Source of the DNA: Hibiscus mutabilis
Taxonomy: Eukaryota > Streptophyta > Magnoliopsida > Malvales > Malvaceae
Direction: 5' to 3'
DNA length: 64,000 nt
NCBI GenBank assembly: GCA_019671005.1
Contig: CM033715.1
Span: 6,138,001 to 6,202,000 of the forward strand
Under the pieces are notes generated by a model. It saw nothing but the letters and a program-made list of their open reading frames with translations, searched no databases and was not told the DNA's origin. Made by a program: the position numbers and the translations under genes. Below, piece after piece: positions 11,569 through 22,873 of the stretch (position 1 is the first letter of the stretch; each line of letters opens with the position of its first letter).

Positions 11569-13100
11569 ACTTCAATAATTGACTCATTCACTTGTCATTC
11601 GGTGGCAAATACCAAAGAGTCTGACTTAAAATTTAACTAATCTTTTTATCCGCCTAATGTGTGGTATATTATATGCATAGCATTAAATATTTAAAATATT
11701 TATATTTAAATTTGATAACCATTTTCTCTTAAATAATTAAATAATAATAATTTTAAAAATCTATTGATAATAAAAGTATACAATTTGGGATATATAAAAA
11801 AATTAAAAATTATGAATCATGATAACTTAAGATTTATATTTTCCATAAATTGTATCCTAGAATTTAGATTTATAGATATATTTTGTATAAAACAAAAAAA
11901 ATAAAGTTCATTTGAATATGTTTAAATTCATGTTAATTTAGATGTTGTAGTAATAATTATAGCTATCGAACTAAAATTCAGTCAGTAAAAACATATAATT
12001 TTTAAAGCACTTTTAATATATTCTTCATACTTATGTGTCAATTGAAGAGTATATTTACATGATATAATAGTCGTATGTAATTGGTTAAAATCAAATATCG
12101 ATTCTGATTTTACTACTTTAATGATTTAGTTTTTTTAAAATACTACTTTATTGATTTTATGGTAAGAATATTTGACTGATTTTATATAATTAATTCAATT
12201 TAACGTGACATGTGTCAAGTAATTAGAAGGTCGAAGCTCAATTTATAAGGTTGTTATATTTTAAAATTATTTCAAGGGTTTCATTTTTTAATTATATATT
12301 TCAGGCCAGAATTTGAACTCATATAAGATGAGGTAAAATGAGCATCATTGGTCACTAGGCCAATTAGTGGATCTCTATTTCAAGGGTTTAATGATAAATG
12401 ATTAAAGGGAAATTTGTTGTTATATCTTTTTTTAATATAATTTTAAATTAATTTTTACTTTTTCATTAGTTTAATATTTGTTTGAATTTTAAATAGAATT
12501 TATCTTTGTATATTTTATATTCAATATGTTCCATAGAAAATTTCAAAATCAACTTAATTGATATTGTTAACAAAACATTATTAAAAGAGATAAAAAGATA
12601 ATGACATACTTACTTATCACTTAATTTTAAAAAAAAATCAATAAGTTCATTTTTATATATAAAAATTAGCTACATTTTCCTAATAAAAAAATGTATTCCA
12701 TCTTTCAAGATATGGACTCATAAAAAATGTTTATACATAATAATTTAATTGTATTTATAATATAAAAATAAAGGTAAAAATTTTAAAAATGCATTAAGAT
12801 TTTATGATTATCAAAAAATATTTTTAGATTAAGTTAGGTAATTATATTTTCAAGACAAATGTCAGAATTCGAATCCACATAAATTAAAATAACATGAGCA
12901 TCCTTATCACTCGGTCAATTGATTGATCTCTTATCGAACAATATTTAAAATCAACACTTAATGTTCAATAAGGTATCAACAAGTTCTAAATTTAAATTTT
13001 ATACTTATATATAATTACCTAGTAGAGTGTAAATATATTTTAATTCTCTATGTCATGTTTGATTATATAAATTGTAATTACATTATGGATTATTATCTTA
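11569..13100. other. AT-rich intergenic DNA with two SINE-like relics
   Basis: No gene is recognisable. Two related segments, about 12303-12385 and 12851-12940, share on the minus strand a GAGATC start, an A-box-like stretch, a TGAGCAT or TGCTCAT block and a B-box-like GAGTTCAAATTC or GGATTCGAATTC. They look like old copies of one tRNA-derived SINE family. Otherwise it is low-complexity A/T sequence. Confidence 0.4.
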
Positions 13101-13103
13101 TAC

Positions 13104-13430
13104 ACTAGCGGTGAAAACTGAAAGTTTCCACAAGCGTCTTAGTTTTAGGGTTTAGGGTGTAGGATTTAGGGGTTTAAGTGTAGGGGTAGTGGTAGTGGTT
13201 AGAATTTAGAGTTTAAGGTTATAATTCAGGGTTTATAAGTTGAAACCTAAATCCTAACCATATTACCCTAAAAATAAAACCTCAACTTCTAAATCCTAAA
13301 TTCTAAACCTAAACCCTAAATTCTAACCACTATCTCTAAATTCTAAACCCTACACCTAAACCCCTAACCCTACACCATAAACCCTAAAACTAAGGTGCTT
13401 GTAAAAATTTTCAGTTTCTACCGCCAATGA
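13104..13430. mobile_element. Fold-back element with telomere-like arms (copy A)
   Basis: The left arm begins near GCGGTGAAAACTGAAAGTTT, then GTCTTAGTTTTAGGGTTTAG. The right arm is its inverted copy, ending ACTAAGGTGCTTG and TCAGTTTCTACCGCCA. Each arm is made of degenerate TTTAGGG (plant telomere repeat) variants, in opposite orientation on the two sides. No transposase frame is present. Related copies lie at 13468-13765, 47410-47745, 58795-59100 and 61985-62545, so this is a mobile family rather than a chromosome-end relic. Confidence 0.7.
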
Positions 13431-13467
13431 ATAGCATATAAATCCTTACATTATTACATAAATTTAA

Positions 13468-13765
13468 GGGTAATTATGTGCACAAGCGCTTGTGGAAACT
13501 TTGTTTGCACAATCGTCTTAGTTTTAGTGTTTAGAGATTTTGTTTAAGGTCTAGTGTTTAGGGGTTTTAGTGTACGAGTTTTGATTTTAAGGGGTATGAT
13601 TAGAATTTAGGCATATTACCCTAAAAACTAAAACTTTAACCTCTAAACCTTAAACTCTAACCATAAACTTTGAATTCTAAACCTTTACGCTCAAACTCAT
13701 AAACCTTAAACCCTAAAACTAAAGTATTTGTAAAAACTTTTCGTTTCTACTGCTAGTGTATGTGA
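13468..13765. mobile_element. Fold-back element with telomere-like arms (copy B)
   Basis: It begins GGGTAATTATGTGCACAAGC, continues with CGTCTTAGTTTTAGTGTTTAG, and ends with inverted CCTAAAACTAAAG and TCGTTTCTACTGC. It lies only about 40 bases from copy A in the same layout. The terminal GGTAATTAT block matches, inverted, the right ends of the copies near 59090 and 62540. Confidence 0.65.
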
Positions 13766-13769
13766 AATT

Positions 13770-16690
13770 TTCTCTAATTTAAATTCTAGAATGATATTAA
13801 TTGTTAAATAAAAATTCAAATTTATGTTTGATAGTACCAATTCATCCATCCGTTCACTTGCTTGTATGTAACATTCAATTTCGTGCATTGGTTCTATATT
13901 TAGGGGCCAAGCCAAGAATGCCGAAATAATTTTCTTAAAAAAAAACAGGACTAGCCAAAATTTCTTGAGCAAAAAAATGTTTTAAATTGAGTTATTAATT
14001 ATTGAGGGATAAAAATATAACATTTTCATTAATTAAGTAGCTAACAGAGATTAAACTGAACTAATTAGTTTTTGAAAGGACTAGAATTAAAATTTTACCA
14101 TCCTACATGCCCCTGGATTCACCTGTGTCCCTGTCGACATGTTGCATTGGTTCCACACGTTTGAATTACTTTCATGCATACATGTTGTATTTATTCTGTA
14201 AATTAATTCCGTTGAACATGTAAGCTAGATTTGGTTCGTACGGGTCGAGTTTTAAATAAAATAATTATAACACTTATTTTTATTTTATTTTAATATAAAT
14301 ATTAATATTTAATTTATTGATCGATTAAGCTGGATCAAACATTAAAGTGGGAGACGGTCTTAAAACTTTTATTTGGGAATGACCAATAACCTCACAATGT
14401 CACTTGGTAAAGGGAACTTCGGTGAGATTAAACGTATAGCTTAATATATTTTTCAAGAATATATATATATATATATGGTCATAAAACTTTTACTATAAAT
14501 AAATAATATTAATGATCAATAATCTCACAATGCCACTTAGTTAAGGACATTTGGTATCAAAGCAAACTTTTCTTCGAGGGCATAAATTATTTTTTAATGT
14601 TCAAAATTTTAAAATTCAAAATTTTGACTTACAATTCAACTCCTAATTTTTTATTAAATTATTAATTAATCATTTATTTATTAGGTTTGAAAAAAAAATT
14701 ACATTAGCATTTTATTAATAGTGTCAAATTATTAATTGTCTTTTGTTAATTTTTACTTAATTTTAAAAAGAGAAAATTTATATAAGACGTGATATAAAAG
14801 AATTGAAATAACAATTTAATCTTAAAAAGTTAACTTGGAAACTAAAATATATAATTTTAATAGTTCGTTAAAATTTTCAAAGAAATAATTTAAGTGAGAC
14901 AAGTTAAAAATATGAATCCGACAAAAGAAAACATAGACTTCAGTAGTTGAAATATAAGAATGAAAATATCTTAAATAAATGGTAAATATTTACTTTTTGA
15001 ATTTTTAAATTTTAAGGATGAAATTAAAAATTGATAAAAAATATGAGGACTATTTTTTTAGTTTTTAAATAAATCTTAATTTTTAATCATAATCTTACTT
15101 AGGAAGAAGAAAGGGAGACTCTAAGAGAAGGAAAGTGGTGCTCATATTAGGTCTAAAATTCATAACCTAAGAGAAATGAGAGAATAATTATATCTTCGAT
15201 AAATGGAGAGTTTTTATTTTTAAAAAAATTACCACGTGACATTTTTTGATTAATCTGAAAGTCTACACCAACTTCTATAACGAAAATGAGTAAAATGGTT
15301 GACATCGAGATAATTTATGTATTAAATTAAGAATAAAAGAACCAAATGTGTAAATTTAAATTTTTTTCCACATATATAGAACATGAAAGAGAGTTGGGGA
15401 CCACCACAAAAATTAAGGTCTCGTTTTGTTTTGTTTTATATTATAATACTTTATATGCTTTTGGGTCAAAACCATTACAAAAACAAGTAGGTTTTCAAAC
15501 AAAAAAGTGTTTTTTATTTTTTTTTAAAAATTAAAATTTATAGTTTTTAGCTCTTTCAAACATATTTTTAAACAAAGTTATTTATTTATTACTGTTTATA
15601 TTGCTAATTTTTTTTTATATTTTTTAAAAATATTGTTTAAAATATATATTTTATATATTTAAAAAAATTTATACTTATACAAAAAATTATATTTTAAATC
15701 AAACAATTTAAAACACTTTTTAAAAATATTTTCTCACCAATTCTCAAAATAATGTCAGACCATAAGAAAACCATTATGGATGGTGACTACATAGGCGGAT
15801 GATAATGAGAGCCCTGCTCCCAAAATTTTGAAATTATATTATTTAATCTCTCATATTTTAAAATTTTTTAATTTTGCCCTTCTAAAATTTAAAATATTTT
15901 AATTATATTTTAAATTTTTTGAATATTTTTTATTAAGTACCCTCCTTAAAAAAATTTAAAGTTCTCTTAAAGTAAAAAATTAGTTAAGCCCCAATTTTTT
16001 TAAAAAAATAATTAAACCCTTCAAAAAAATTTAAAAAATTTAATTCAAACGTCTTAAGTATTTTAAAAATTTTAAGTTGACTCTTGCACTCCGAGCCCAA
16101 GATCCTCCCCGGTGACTACATACTAGTGAGCTATTGCAAAATCCTCTCCTAGTCCTAGTTTAGACTTCACGTTACCTGTCGGATTGCAGACCAACCCTAG
16201 TAGTCCATCGTAGAGTTGTAGTTGGCATAATATGTGTAGCCTCCTTTTGTGTTGTACTGTATCCAGAAATGCAGTTAACTGCTGCATGATTTACAAGTAT
16301 CAGACTGACTCCATACCTATTACATACGTCTACTCCAAACCTATTTTCAGTAGATGTGCACTTCCAATATATGTATGTTTTATTTTATTCATGGTTCAGT
16401 ATCTAAATTATATTTTTTTTACCTGAACATGTTTCTATCTATTTCCATGCTTAAAGTCTAACTACTATTCCATAAAAAGTCTCTAAATTAAATCTAAAAC
16501 TTATACATGATACAATGACTAGTAATAGAATTAATGACTACCATTTGGGTTAAAATTAAAATTTTAAAAAGTATAAGAAATAAAAATGATTAGATTAGAG
16601 AAAAGATGAATAAATTTACAACTAACACATACGTAAGGACTAGTGAAATAATTTTACCTAAAAATTCCATGTAAGATTTGGTGGCTATAA
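13770..16690. other. AT-rich intergenic DNA, no gene recognised
   Basis: The stretch is dominated by A/T-rich sequence with a short TA microsatellite near 14460. Two related segments near 14380-14430 and 14510-14560 share CAATAATCTCACAATG-like text. Around 15800-16110 the text resembles a decayed retroelement LTR, but nothing there can be assigned. I see no supported coding region. Confidence 0.45.
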
Positions 16691-16695
16691 GGTAA

Positions 16696-17451
16696 TGTTT
16701 TGTAAATCAATAGATACGGTGCTTCCCGTATCGACACGCCTTTGTAAATCAAGCTTTTTGTACCAATACGCCCTCCCGTGTATCGATACCCATTTGTACA
16801 ACGACTCTTTCTTCTTTTGGCAGGTACTGATACGGCAGCCCGTGTATCAATACCGAGGATTGGAAGACTGCATGTATTACGGGAAAAATTGTCTCCAACA
16901 GCTCTATTGATGATCTTAACTACTCAAACGGTTAGAAATCGGTGATGGGTATTTAAACAAGTCTCCAAAGCTACAACAACAACCATTGATCGATTAAACA
17001 AGTCTTAAAGCATTCAAGCACAAATCCAATCATCTTTGAGCTATTAGAGTCATATCTTGTAACCCACTTGAGTGTTTTTCATTATAATTATTTGTATTCA
17101 AGTTTTTGGGTTGAGAGTACTTGTACTTGGGCAAACACACACCTTTTGAGAGGATTTTAAGTTTTTCAAACTTCTTATTGTAAAAGAGTGATCATGATCA
17201 AAGCTTTAGGTAGAAAACTTTGATTGTGTAACGGTTGCCTCCTTGGCCTAGAAAAGGGGAAGAAATTCTTAGTGAATTTGTTGAAAATCCTTAATGGGAA
17301 GCTAAAGTAATGGATGTAGACCTTGTTAGAAGGTTGAACCACTATAAATTCCTTGTGTCACATTTTTTATATTTCCATTTGCTTTCCTTCATTTTTTAAA
17401 TTGCCAATTCACCCATTCTTGACCAAATCACTTTGATTGATCATCCTAACA
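16696..17451 (+). repeat. 5' LTR of the Copia element
   Basis: 756 bases, starting TGTTTTGTAAATC and ending CATCCTAACA. A TATTTAAA-type box lies near 16950. The first 170 bases carry several copies of a GTATCGATAC-like palindrome, for example the exact 10-mer at 16780-16789. Confidence 0.85.
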
Positions 17452-17466
17452 ATTAGTATAAGAGCC
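17452..17466 (+). other. Primer-binding site of the Copia element
   Basis: ATTAGTATAAGAGCC, directly after the LTR end, is a two-mismatch version of the usual Copia PBS complementary to initiator Met tRNA. Confidence 0.75.
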
Positions 17467-17536
17467 TAGCTCATTTGAAGGATTAGCATCCTCTTAAGAC
17501 GATCCAAAGATGATTCAATCAAGTATAAGTTAAGCC

Positions 17537-18487
17537 ATGACCTCCACTTCCGGTAATAACCTCTACGAGTCTCAATTCATCACCAAACCACCTTATTTCA
17601 ATGGAGATAACTATCCCTATTGGAAGAATCGAATGAGACTCTTCGTCAAATCCAACAACCATCTCTTATGGGATGTAGTGGAAGATGGACCAACAATACT
17701 GATGAAGAGAGAAGATGACCGGTTAATCCTAAAGTCTAAGATAGAGATGATCGATGAAGATCAGAGAAGATTACAAGTCAATGATAAAGCTATGCACATG
17801 TTATTTTGTACGTTTAGACCGGATGAGTACTCCAAGATGTCTTCTTGCACAAGTGCAAATGAGATATGGGACAAGCTCGAGACCACCTATAAAGGCACAA
17901 ACAATGTAAAAGATACCAAGATTGGACTCCTCAACTTGAGCTACGAAAATTTCAAGATTGAGCCAGATGAGAGCATCACCAAGATGTTCGATCGTTTCTC
18001 TGTCATTGTCAACGGTCTCAAAGGCCTCAAAGAAGTCATTTCGGAGGACAAGCTTGTTCAGAAGCTCATCTACTCCATTCTCAAGTTATGGGATGGAAAG
18101 AGAACCGTTATCATCGAGACCAAGGACCTCAAGACCTTGAAGCTTGACGCTCTCATGGGGTCTCTCTTAACCCATGAAATTATGAAGAAAGAAAGAGAAG
18201 ATGTGAAGAAAAAAGAAGAGAATAAGGTGAAAAAGAAAAAGGTAGAAAAGAAGAATGTGGGAATTACTCTCAAGGCTTCGCGAGAAGAGAGCGATTCGAG
18301 TGAAGATGAAAAAGAAGAATTGGCAATGCTTGCCAAAAGGTTCACTCGATTCATGAAATCCATTCGGGGAAGAAGTTTCATCGAAGAAGGGATTTCAAGA
18401 ACAAGAACAATAAAGAAGAGAATAATCAAATCATATGCTATGAGTGTAAGAAGACGGGGCACATCAAGACCGATTGTCCCTAAATAA
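17537..18487 (+). pseudogene. Copia gag, frameshifted before the zinc knuckle
   Basis: The open frame codes 316 aa. It starts with the usual Copia gag N-terminus (PPYFNGDNYPYWKNRMRLF) and continues through the capsid-like region (SANEIWDKLETTYKGTNNVK). A basic Glu/Lys stretch follows (residues about 215-250). The zinc knuckle CYECKKTGHIKTDCP is present at about 18435-18474 but in another frame, so a frameshift between about 18360 and 18430 separates it from the capsid part. Gag coats and packages element RNA. This copy could not make an intact one. Confidence 0.85.
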
Positions 18488-18589
18488 AAAAAGAGCTTCG
18501 GGAAGAAGAAGCTCAATGCTCATGTTATTACTTGGAGTAATGAGGAATCATCCGATGAAGAGGAGCAAGAAGTAGCCAATTTTTGCCTC

Positions 18590-19057
18590 ATGACACTTGA
18601 AGAGGATCCTAAGGTAACCTCTAACTCATCTACATTTGATTTTACTTTTGATGAGCTTCAAGAAGCTTATGATGAGTTGCAAAAAGTTTACGATGAGTTG
18701 GTTCAAAAATACAATGAATCGATTTTGAAATACAAGAAAACGATTTCTGATTTGAAAAACCAAAATAATTCACTTTCCAAAACCAACTTGGAACTTAAGA
18801 AGAAGGTTCTCAATTTACAAGAAAAACAAAATGTTTATGAAAAGAAAAATCAAGATTTGAACAACCTTCTTTCAAAAGTTCATGATGATTACCAAAGGAA
18901 AGTTGGTGATCTCAAAGCTTCTTTAAACAAAGTTGGAAAACCAAGTTCTGAAAAGGGAAGTTCTTCAAAACCTAACTATGTGAAGAGAAACTTTAATGGC
19001 TACAAACAAAGAGGCTTCCCAAGACCCTCTAGAGGTAAGATGATTAGGGGTGTTTGA
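18590..19057 (+). pseudogene. Copia gag-pol linker, coiled coil
   Basis: A 155-aa frame with strong heptad character (FDELQEAYDELQKVYDELV, SKTNLELKKKVLNLQEK), then a Ser/Lys-rich stretch and a basic Arg/Gly tail. A similar long coiled coil between the knuckle and protease is found in some plant Copia groups. It ends with a stop before the protease. Confidence 0.6.
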
Positions 19058-19161
19058 GTTCCTAAGGAATTTGTCACTTTTAGTAATATTAGTGCTATTG
19101 TCTCTTGGATTCCTAAGGGAACCAAGATTTTGGAAGCTGATACTTATGGACCCAAAATGAT

Positions 19162-19820
19162 TTGGGTACCAAAAATCAAGACTTAATCTTTGTTTGTAAG
19201 GGAGAATTGCTACAAGTCCAAAGCTATATGTGCAAATTCATGGTACTTGATAGTGGATGCTCAAGACATATGACTGGTGCCAAGAATCAGTTCTTGGAGC
19301 TAAAACTAAAAAGTGGAGGAGTAATGACTTTCGGTGACAACTCCAAAGGCCACATTGAATGAATTGGTCCCATTGGTAATCACTCTTCCATTCTTATTGA
19401 CAATGTTTTGTATGTCAATAGTCTAAAACATAATCTATTGAGCGCAAGCCAACTTTGTGATAAATGTTTTAATGTGCTTTTTGATTTAAATGGTTGTAAA
19501 ATTATTAATATTGAAACCAACAAAATTGTGCTTATTGGTCATTGCATAGGAAACATTTACATGATGCATTTATATGACATTCATATTTCAAATGCATGTT
19601 TTGTTGCTAAAGATAAGCATGATTCATGGTTATAGCATAGAAAACTAGGGAATGCAAGCATGAGTGTTTTGGAAAAATTGATTTCAAATGATCTTGTAAG
19701 AGGTTTGCCAGAAATAAAGTTTTCATATGACAAAATTTGTGATGCGTGTGCAAAAGGCAAACACAAAAGAGTTTCTTTCAAACCTATTAATGATGTTTCT
19801 ACAAGTAGAGTTTTACAATT
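19162..19820 (+). pseudogene. Copia protease and GAG-pre-integrase remnant
   Basis: The protease core is VLDSGCSRHMTGAKN; its catalytic triplet is DSG, as in Copia aspartic proteases. The downstream GAG-pre-integrase domain has LKHNLLSASQLCDK, HRKLGNASM and CDACAKGKHKRVSF. In-frame stops lie at about 19360 and 19634. The coding sequence then breaks off in the text that should lead into integrase, at the 3' LTR. Confidence 0.85.
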
Positions 19821-20591
19821 GGTACCCATTTGTACAATTGGTATCCGTATCGATACGCCTTTGTAAATTAAGATTTTTGTACTGATACACCCTATCGTTT
19901 ATCGATACCCATTTGTACAACGACTCTTTCTTCTTTTGGCAGGTACCGATACAACAACCTATGTATCAATATCGAGGGTTGGCAAACTGTATTTGTTACG
20001 GGAAAATTGTCTCCAACGGCTCTATTGATGATCTCAACTACCCAAACAGTTAGAAATCGATAAGGGGGTATTTAAACAAGTCTCTAAAGCTACAACAACA
20101 ACCATTGATCGATTGAACACATCTTAAAGCATTCAAGCACAAATCCAACTATCTTTGAGCTATTAGAGTCATATCTTGTAACCCACTTGAGTGTTTTTCA
20201 TTGTAATTATTTGTATTCAAGTTTTTGGGTTGAGAGTACTTGTACTTGGGCAAACACACACTTTTTGAGAGGATTTTAAGTTTTTCAAACTTCTTCTTGT
20301 AAAAGAGTGATCTTGATCAAAGCTTTGGGTAGAAAGCTTTGATTGTGTAACGGTTGCCTCCTTAGCCTAGAAAAGGGAAAGAAATTCTTAATCAATTTGT
20401 TGAAAATCCTTAGTGAATTTGTTGAAAATCTTTAGTAGGAAGCTAAGGTAGTAGATGTAGACCTTGTTACAAGGTTAAACCACTATAAATTTCTTGTGTC
20501 ACATTTTTTATCTTTCCATTTGCTTCCCTTCATTTTTTAAATTGTCAATTCACCCTTCTTGGCCAAATCACTTTGATTGATCATCCTAACA
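19820..20591 (+). repeat. 3' LTR of the Copia element
   Basis: About 772 bases, clearly homologous to 16696-17451. It holds a short internal duplication of CTTAGTGAATTTGTTGAAAA-type text near 20390-20430 that the 5' LTR lacks. GTATCGATAC occurs at 19847-19856. Confidence 0.85.
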
Positions 20592-20890
20592 GGTTAAAAC
20601 TTTGTCGAGTAATGGATCTATATTAGTACTTTCCCCCTGAAAACTCGACTTGTCCTCAAGTCAAAATGAAATTTTTTTTGATGAAAGTAGGCTTTCAAAC
20701 ACCAATTAATTATCTGAATAACAGCTTACAAATCAGGGAAGTCAAATAATACTGAAATGGCTAAAGCAAAAACTTCTACAAGATGAGAAAGTGCATCAGC
20801 TTGCTTGTTTTCTTCCTCGGCCTTATAAATGATAGAGGATTCAAATGGTAGCAACTTCATAAGTAGACGTTGTATGGTAGTAGTAACTCG

Positions 20891-21405
20891 CTACTTAAAA
20901 CAAGCCATGTGATGATCTTGTTGGAGTAACTTGGTACTAATTCTGTCAATTGAAGCATCGCATTCAATGGTGAATGGTTTATTAAATTCTAGCAAGCGTA
21001 AGACAAGGGCCGAAATTGAAACACTTTTGAGTTGTTGGAAAGCCGTGTTAGTTGTAGTTGACCATCGAAATGTATTTTTCTTGGTGAGATCTGGATTGTC
21101 AACAACATTTTCCTCTACTTCAGACCTAGCAGATTGTCGAGGCTCTCTTGTACTAGAGGAGTCTACCTTGATCTTGCCTTTGTTAAGTAATTTTGGAATG
21201 GATTCCAATTGTGATGTACCCATGATTTGGGCTTTAAGATATGCCACTTCAGCTCATAGATTAGCAATGTCATCAAGTCGAGCAACAATTGTAGCAAGTT
21301 GTAGGGCAATTGGATCAATATTAGAGGTTGTGAGATAAAAATGTTTAGATCGGTTGAAGGATTGATTGGTTGGCGTTGGGAAGCGGTGTTGAGAGTTTTC
21401 CCCAT
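20891..21405 (-). pseudogene. Gypsy pol remnant, unit 2 of the tandem
   Basis: Frames here read MGKTLNTASQRQPINPSTDL near the start, then LESIPKLLNKGKIKVDSSST, AFQQLKSV and LLEFNKPFTIECDASIDRI. The last is the RT/RNase H junction of Ty3/Gypsy polymerases, where the DAS aspartate belongs to RNase H. Frames shift and stop repeatedly, and most of pol is absent, so it cannot code an enzyme. Confidence 0.7.
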
Positions 21406-21772
21406 TTCGAATCGAACCTTGCTCGAATACCAAAATGATAGGAGTCAAATTTCGAAAGAAATGAAATGATGAAAACAGAAAAATAATGTTTAATTAGAAG
21501 TAGTAATGAAGAATCTTAACAATAATACAACCAATAAACTAGAAATTTCAAATAACAATAATCAATAATCTTAATCTTAAACTAAGAACAAATCCTAGCC
21601 TATTTATAATAAATAGTTTGGACTGTTATTTGCTGAAAAATAAAATTAAAATCCTAAAAAATTGAGAATAATGGAACCATGGCAGAACTGGTAGTTGCGT
21701 AGATCACGAGGGTTGTGTATGCCAAGTTGTTAAGACTTTGTTGGGTAGTGGATCCATATCAGTACTTTCTCC

Positions 21773-22376
21773 CTAAAAACTCGACTTGTCTTCAAGTCGA
21801 AATGAAAGAAATTGACGTAAGTAGGCTTTCAAACAACAATTAACTATCTGAATAACAGTTTGCAAATCAGGGAAGTCAAATGATACTGAAATGACTAAAG
21901 CAAAAAATTCTGCAAGATGAAAAAGTGTATCAGCTTGCTTGTTTTCTCCTTCGGCCTTATAAATGATAGAGAATTCAAATGGTAACAACTTCATAAGTAG
22001 ACGTTGTATAGTAGTAACTCGCTGCTTAAAACAAGCCACATGATGATCTTGTTGAAGCAACTTGGTACCAATTCTGTCAATTGAAGCATTACATTTGACA
22101 GTGAATGGTTGATTGAATTCTAGCAAGCCTAAGACAGGGACCGAAATTGAAACACTTTTGGTTGTTGGAAAGCCTTGTCAGTTGTAGTTGACAATCAGAA
22201 TGTATTTTTCTTGGTGAGATATGGACTGCCAACAATATTTCTTCCAATTCAAACTTAACAAATCGTCGAGGCTCTCTTGTACTAGCGGAGTCTACCTTGA
22301 TCTTGCCTTTGTTAAGTAATTTTGGAATGGATTCCAATTGTGATACACCCATGATTTGAGCTTTGAGATTTTCCAC
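21773..22376 (-). pseudogene. Gypsy pol remnant, unit 1 of the tandem
   Basis: This is the same content as the neighbouring unit: SQLESIPKLLNKGKIKVDSA, a frame break, then MLEFNQPFTVKCNASIDRI (the DAS aspartate changed to Asn) and LPFEFSIIYKAEGENKQADT. Both units share the same internal deletion, which shows the deletion preceded the duplication. Confidence 0.7.
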
Positions 22377-22873
22377 TTCAGCTTGTAGATCATTAATGTC
22401 ATCAAGTCGAGCAACAATTGCAGCAAGTTGTAGGACAATTAGATCAATATTAGGGGTTGTGCGTTGTGAGGTGAAAATGTTTGGATCGGTTGAAGGATTG
22501 ATTGGTTGGCGTTGAAAAGCGGTGTTGAGAGTTTTCGTTATTTCGAATCGAACCTTAGTTGGATACCAAAATGATAGGAGCCAAATTTTAAAGGAAAGAA
22601 ATGATGAAAATAGAAAAATAATGTTTAATTAGTAGTAGTGAAGAATCTTAACCAATAAACTAGAAATTTCAAATAACAATAATCAATAATCTTAACCTTA
22701 AAACTAAGAACAAATCCTAGCCTATTTATAATAAATAGCGTGGACTGTTATTTACTGGAAAACATAATTAAAGTCCTAAATAATGAAAACATGGCAAAAC
22801 TAATAATTGTGTAGATCACAGGGATTGTATACGCCAAATGGTTAAGACTTTGTTAGGTGGTAGATCCATATCA

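Larger units (their letters stand above)
16696..20591 (+). mobile_element. Internally deleted Ty1/Copia retrotransposon
   Basis: Direct repeats 16696-17451 and about 19820-20591 are LTRs ending CATCCTAACA. A tRNA-Met-type PBS follows the first at 17452-17466 (ATTAGTATAAGAGCC, near the standard ATTGGTATCAGAGCC). Inside are a Copia gag, a coiled-coil part, the protease and the GAG-pre-integrase domain. The coding part then stops abruptly at about 19818, where the 3' LTR begins. Integrase core, reverse transcriptase, RNase H and the polypurine tract are missing. Possible target duplication GGTAA/GGTTA (16691-16695, 20592-20596) has one mismatch. Confidence 0.88.
20592..22873 (-). mobile_element. 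Tandem multimer of a small LTR retroelement (TRIM-like)
   Basis: Reading on the minus strand: LTR 22873-22572 (302 bases), internal 22571-21762 (810 bases), LTR 21761-21436 (326 bases), internal 21435-20626 (810 bases), then the first 34 bases of a third LTR ending at 20592. Each full LTR begins TGATATGGATC and ends TCCTATCA, and carries TATAAATAGG. A PBS-like TTTGGTAT follows each LTR, and a purine tract (GGGAGAAAGTAC or GGGGGAAAGTAC) precedes the next. The internal units are a gag start fused to a Gypsy reverse transcriptase/RNase H remnant (PFTIECDASIDRI, YKAEGENKQADTL). Confidence 0.82.

Noticed and set aside
13130..13400. True interstitial telomere from chromosome fusion
   Set aside because: The TTTAGGG text is degenerate, mirrored on both arms and found in several dispersed copies with shared ends, which fits a mobile element better.
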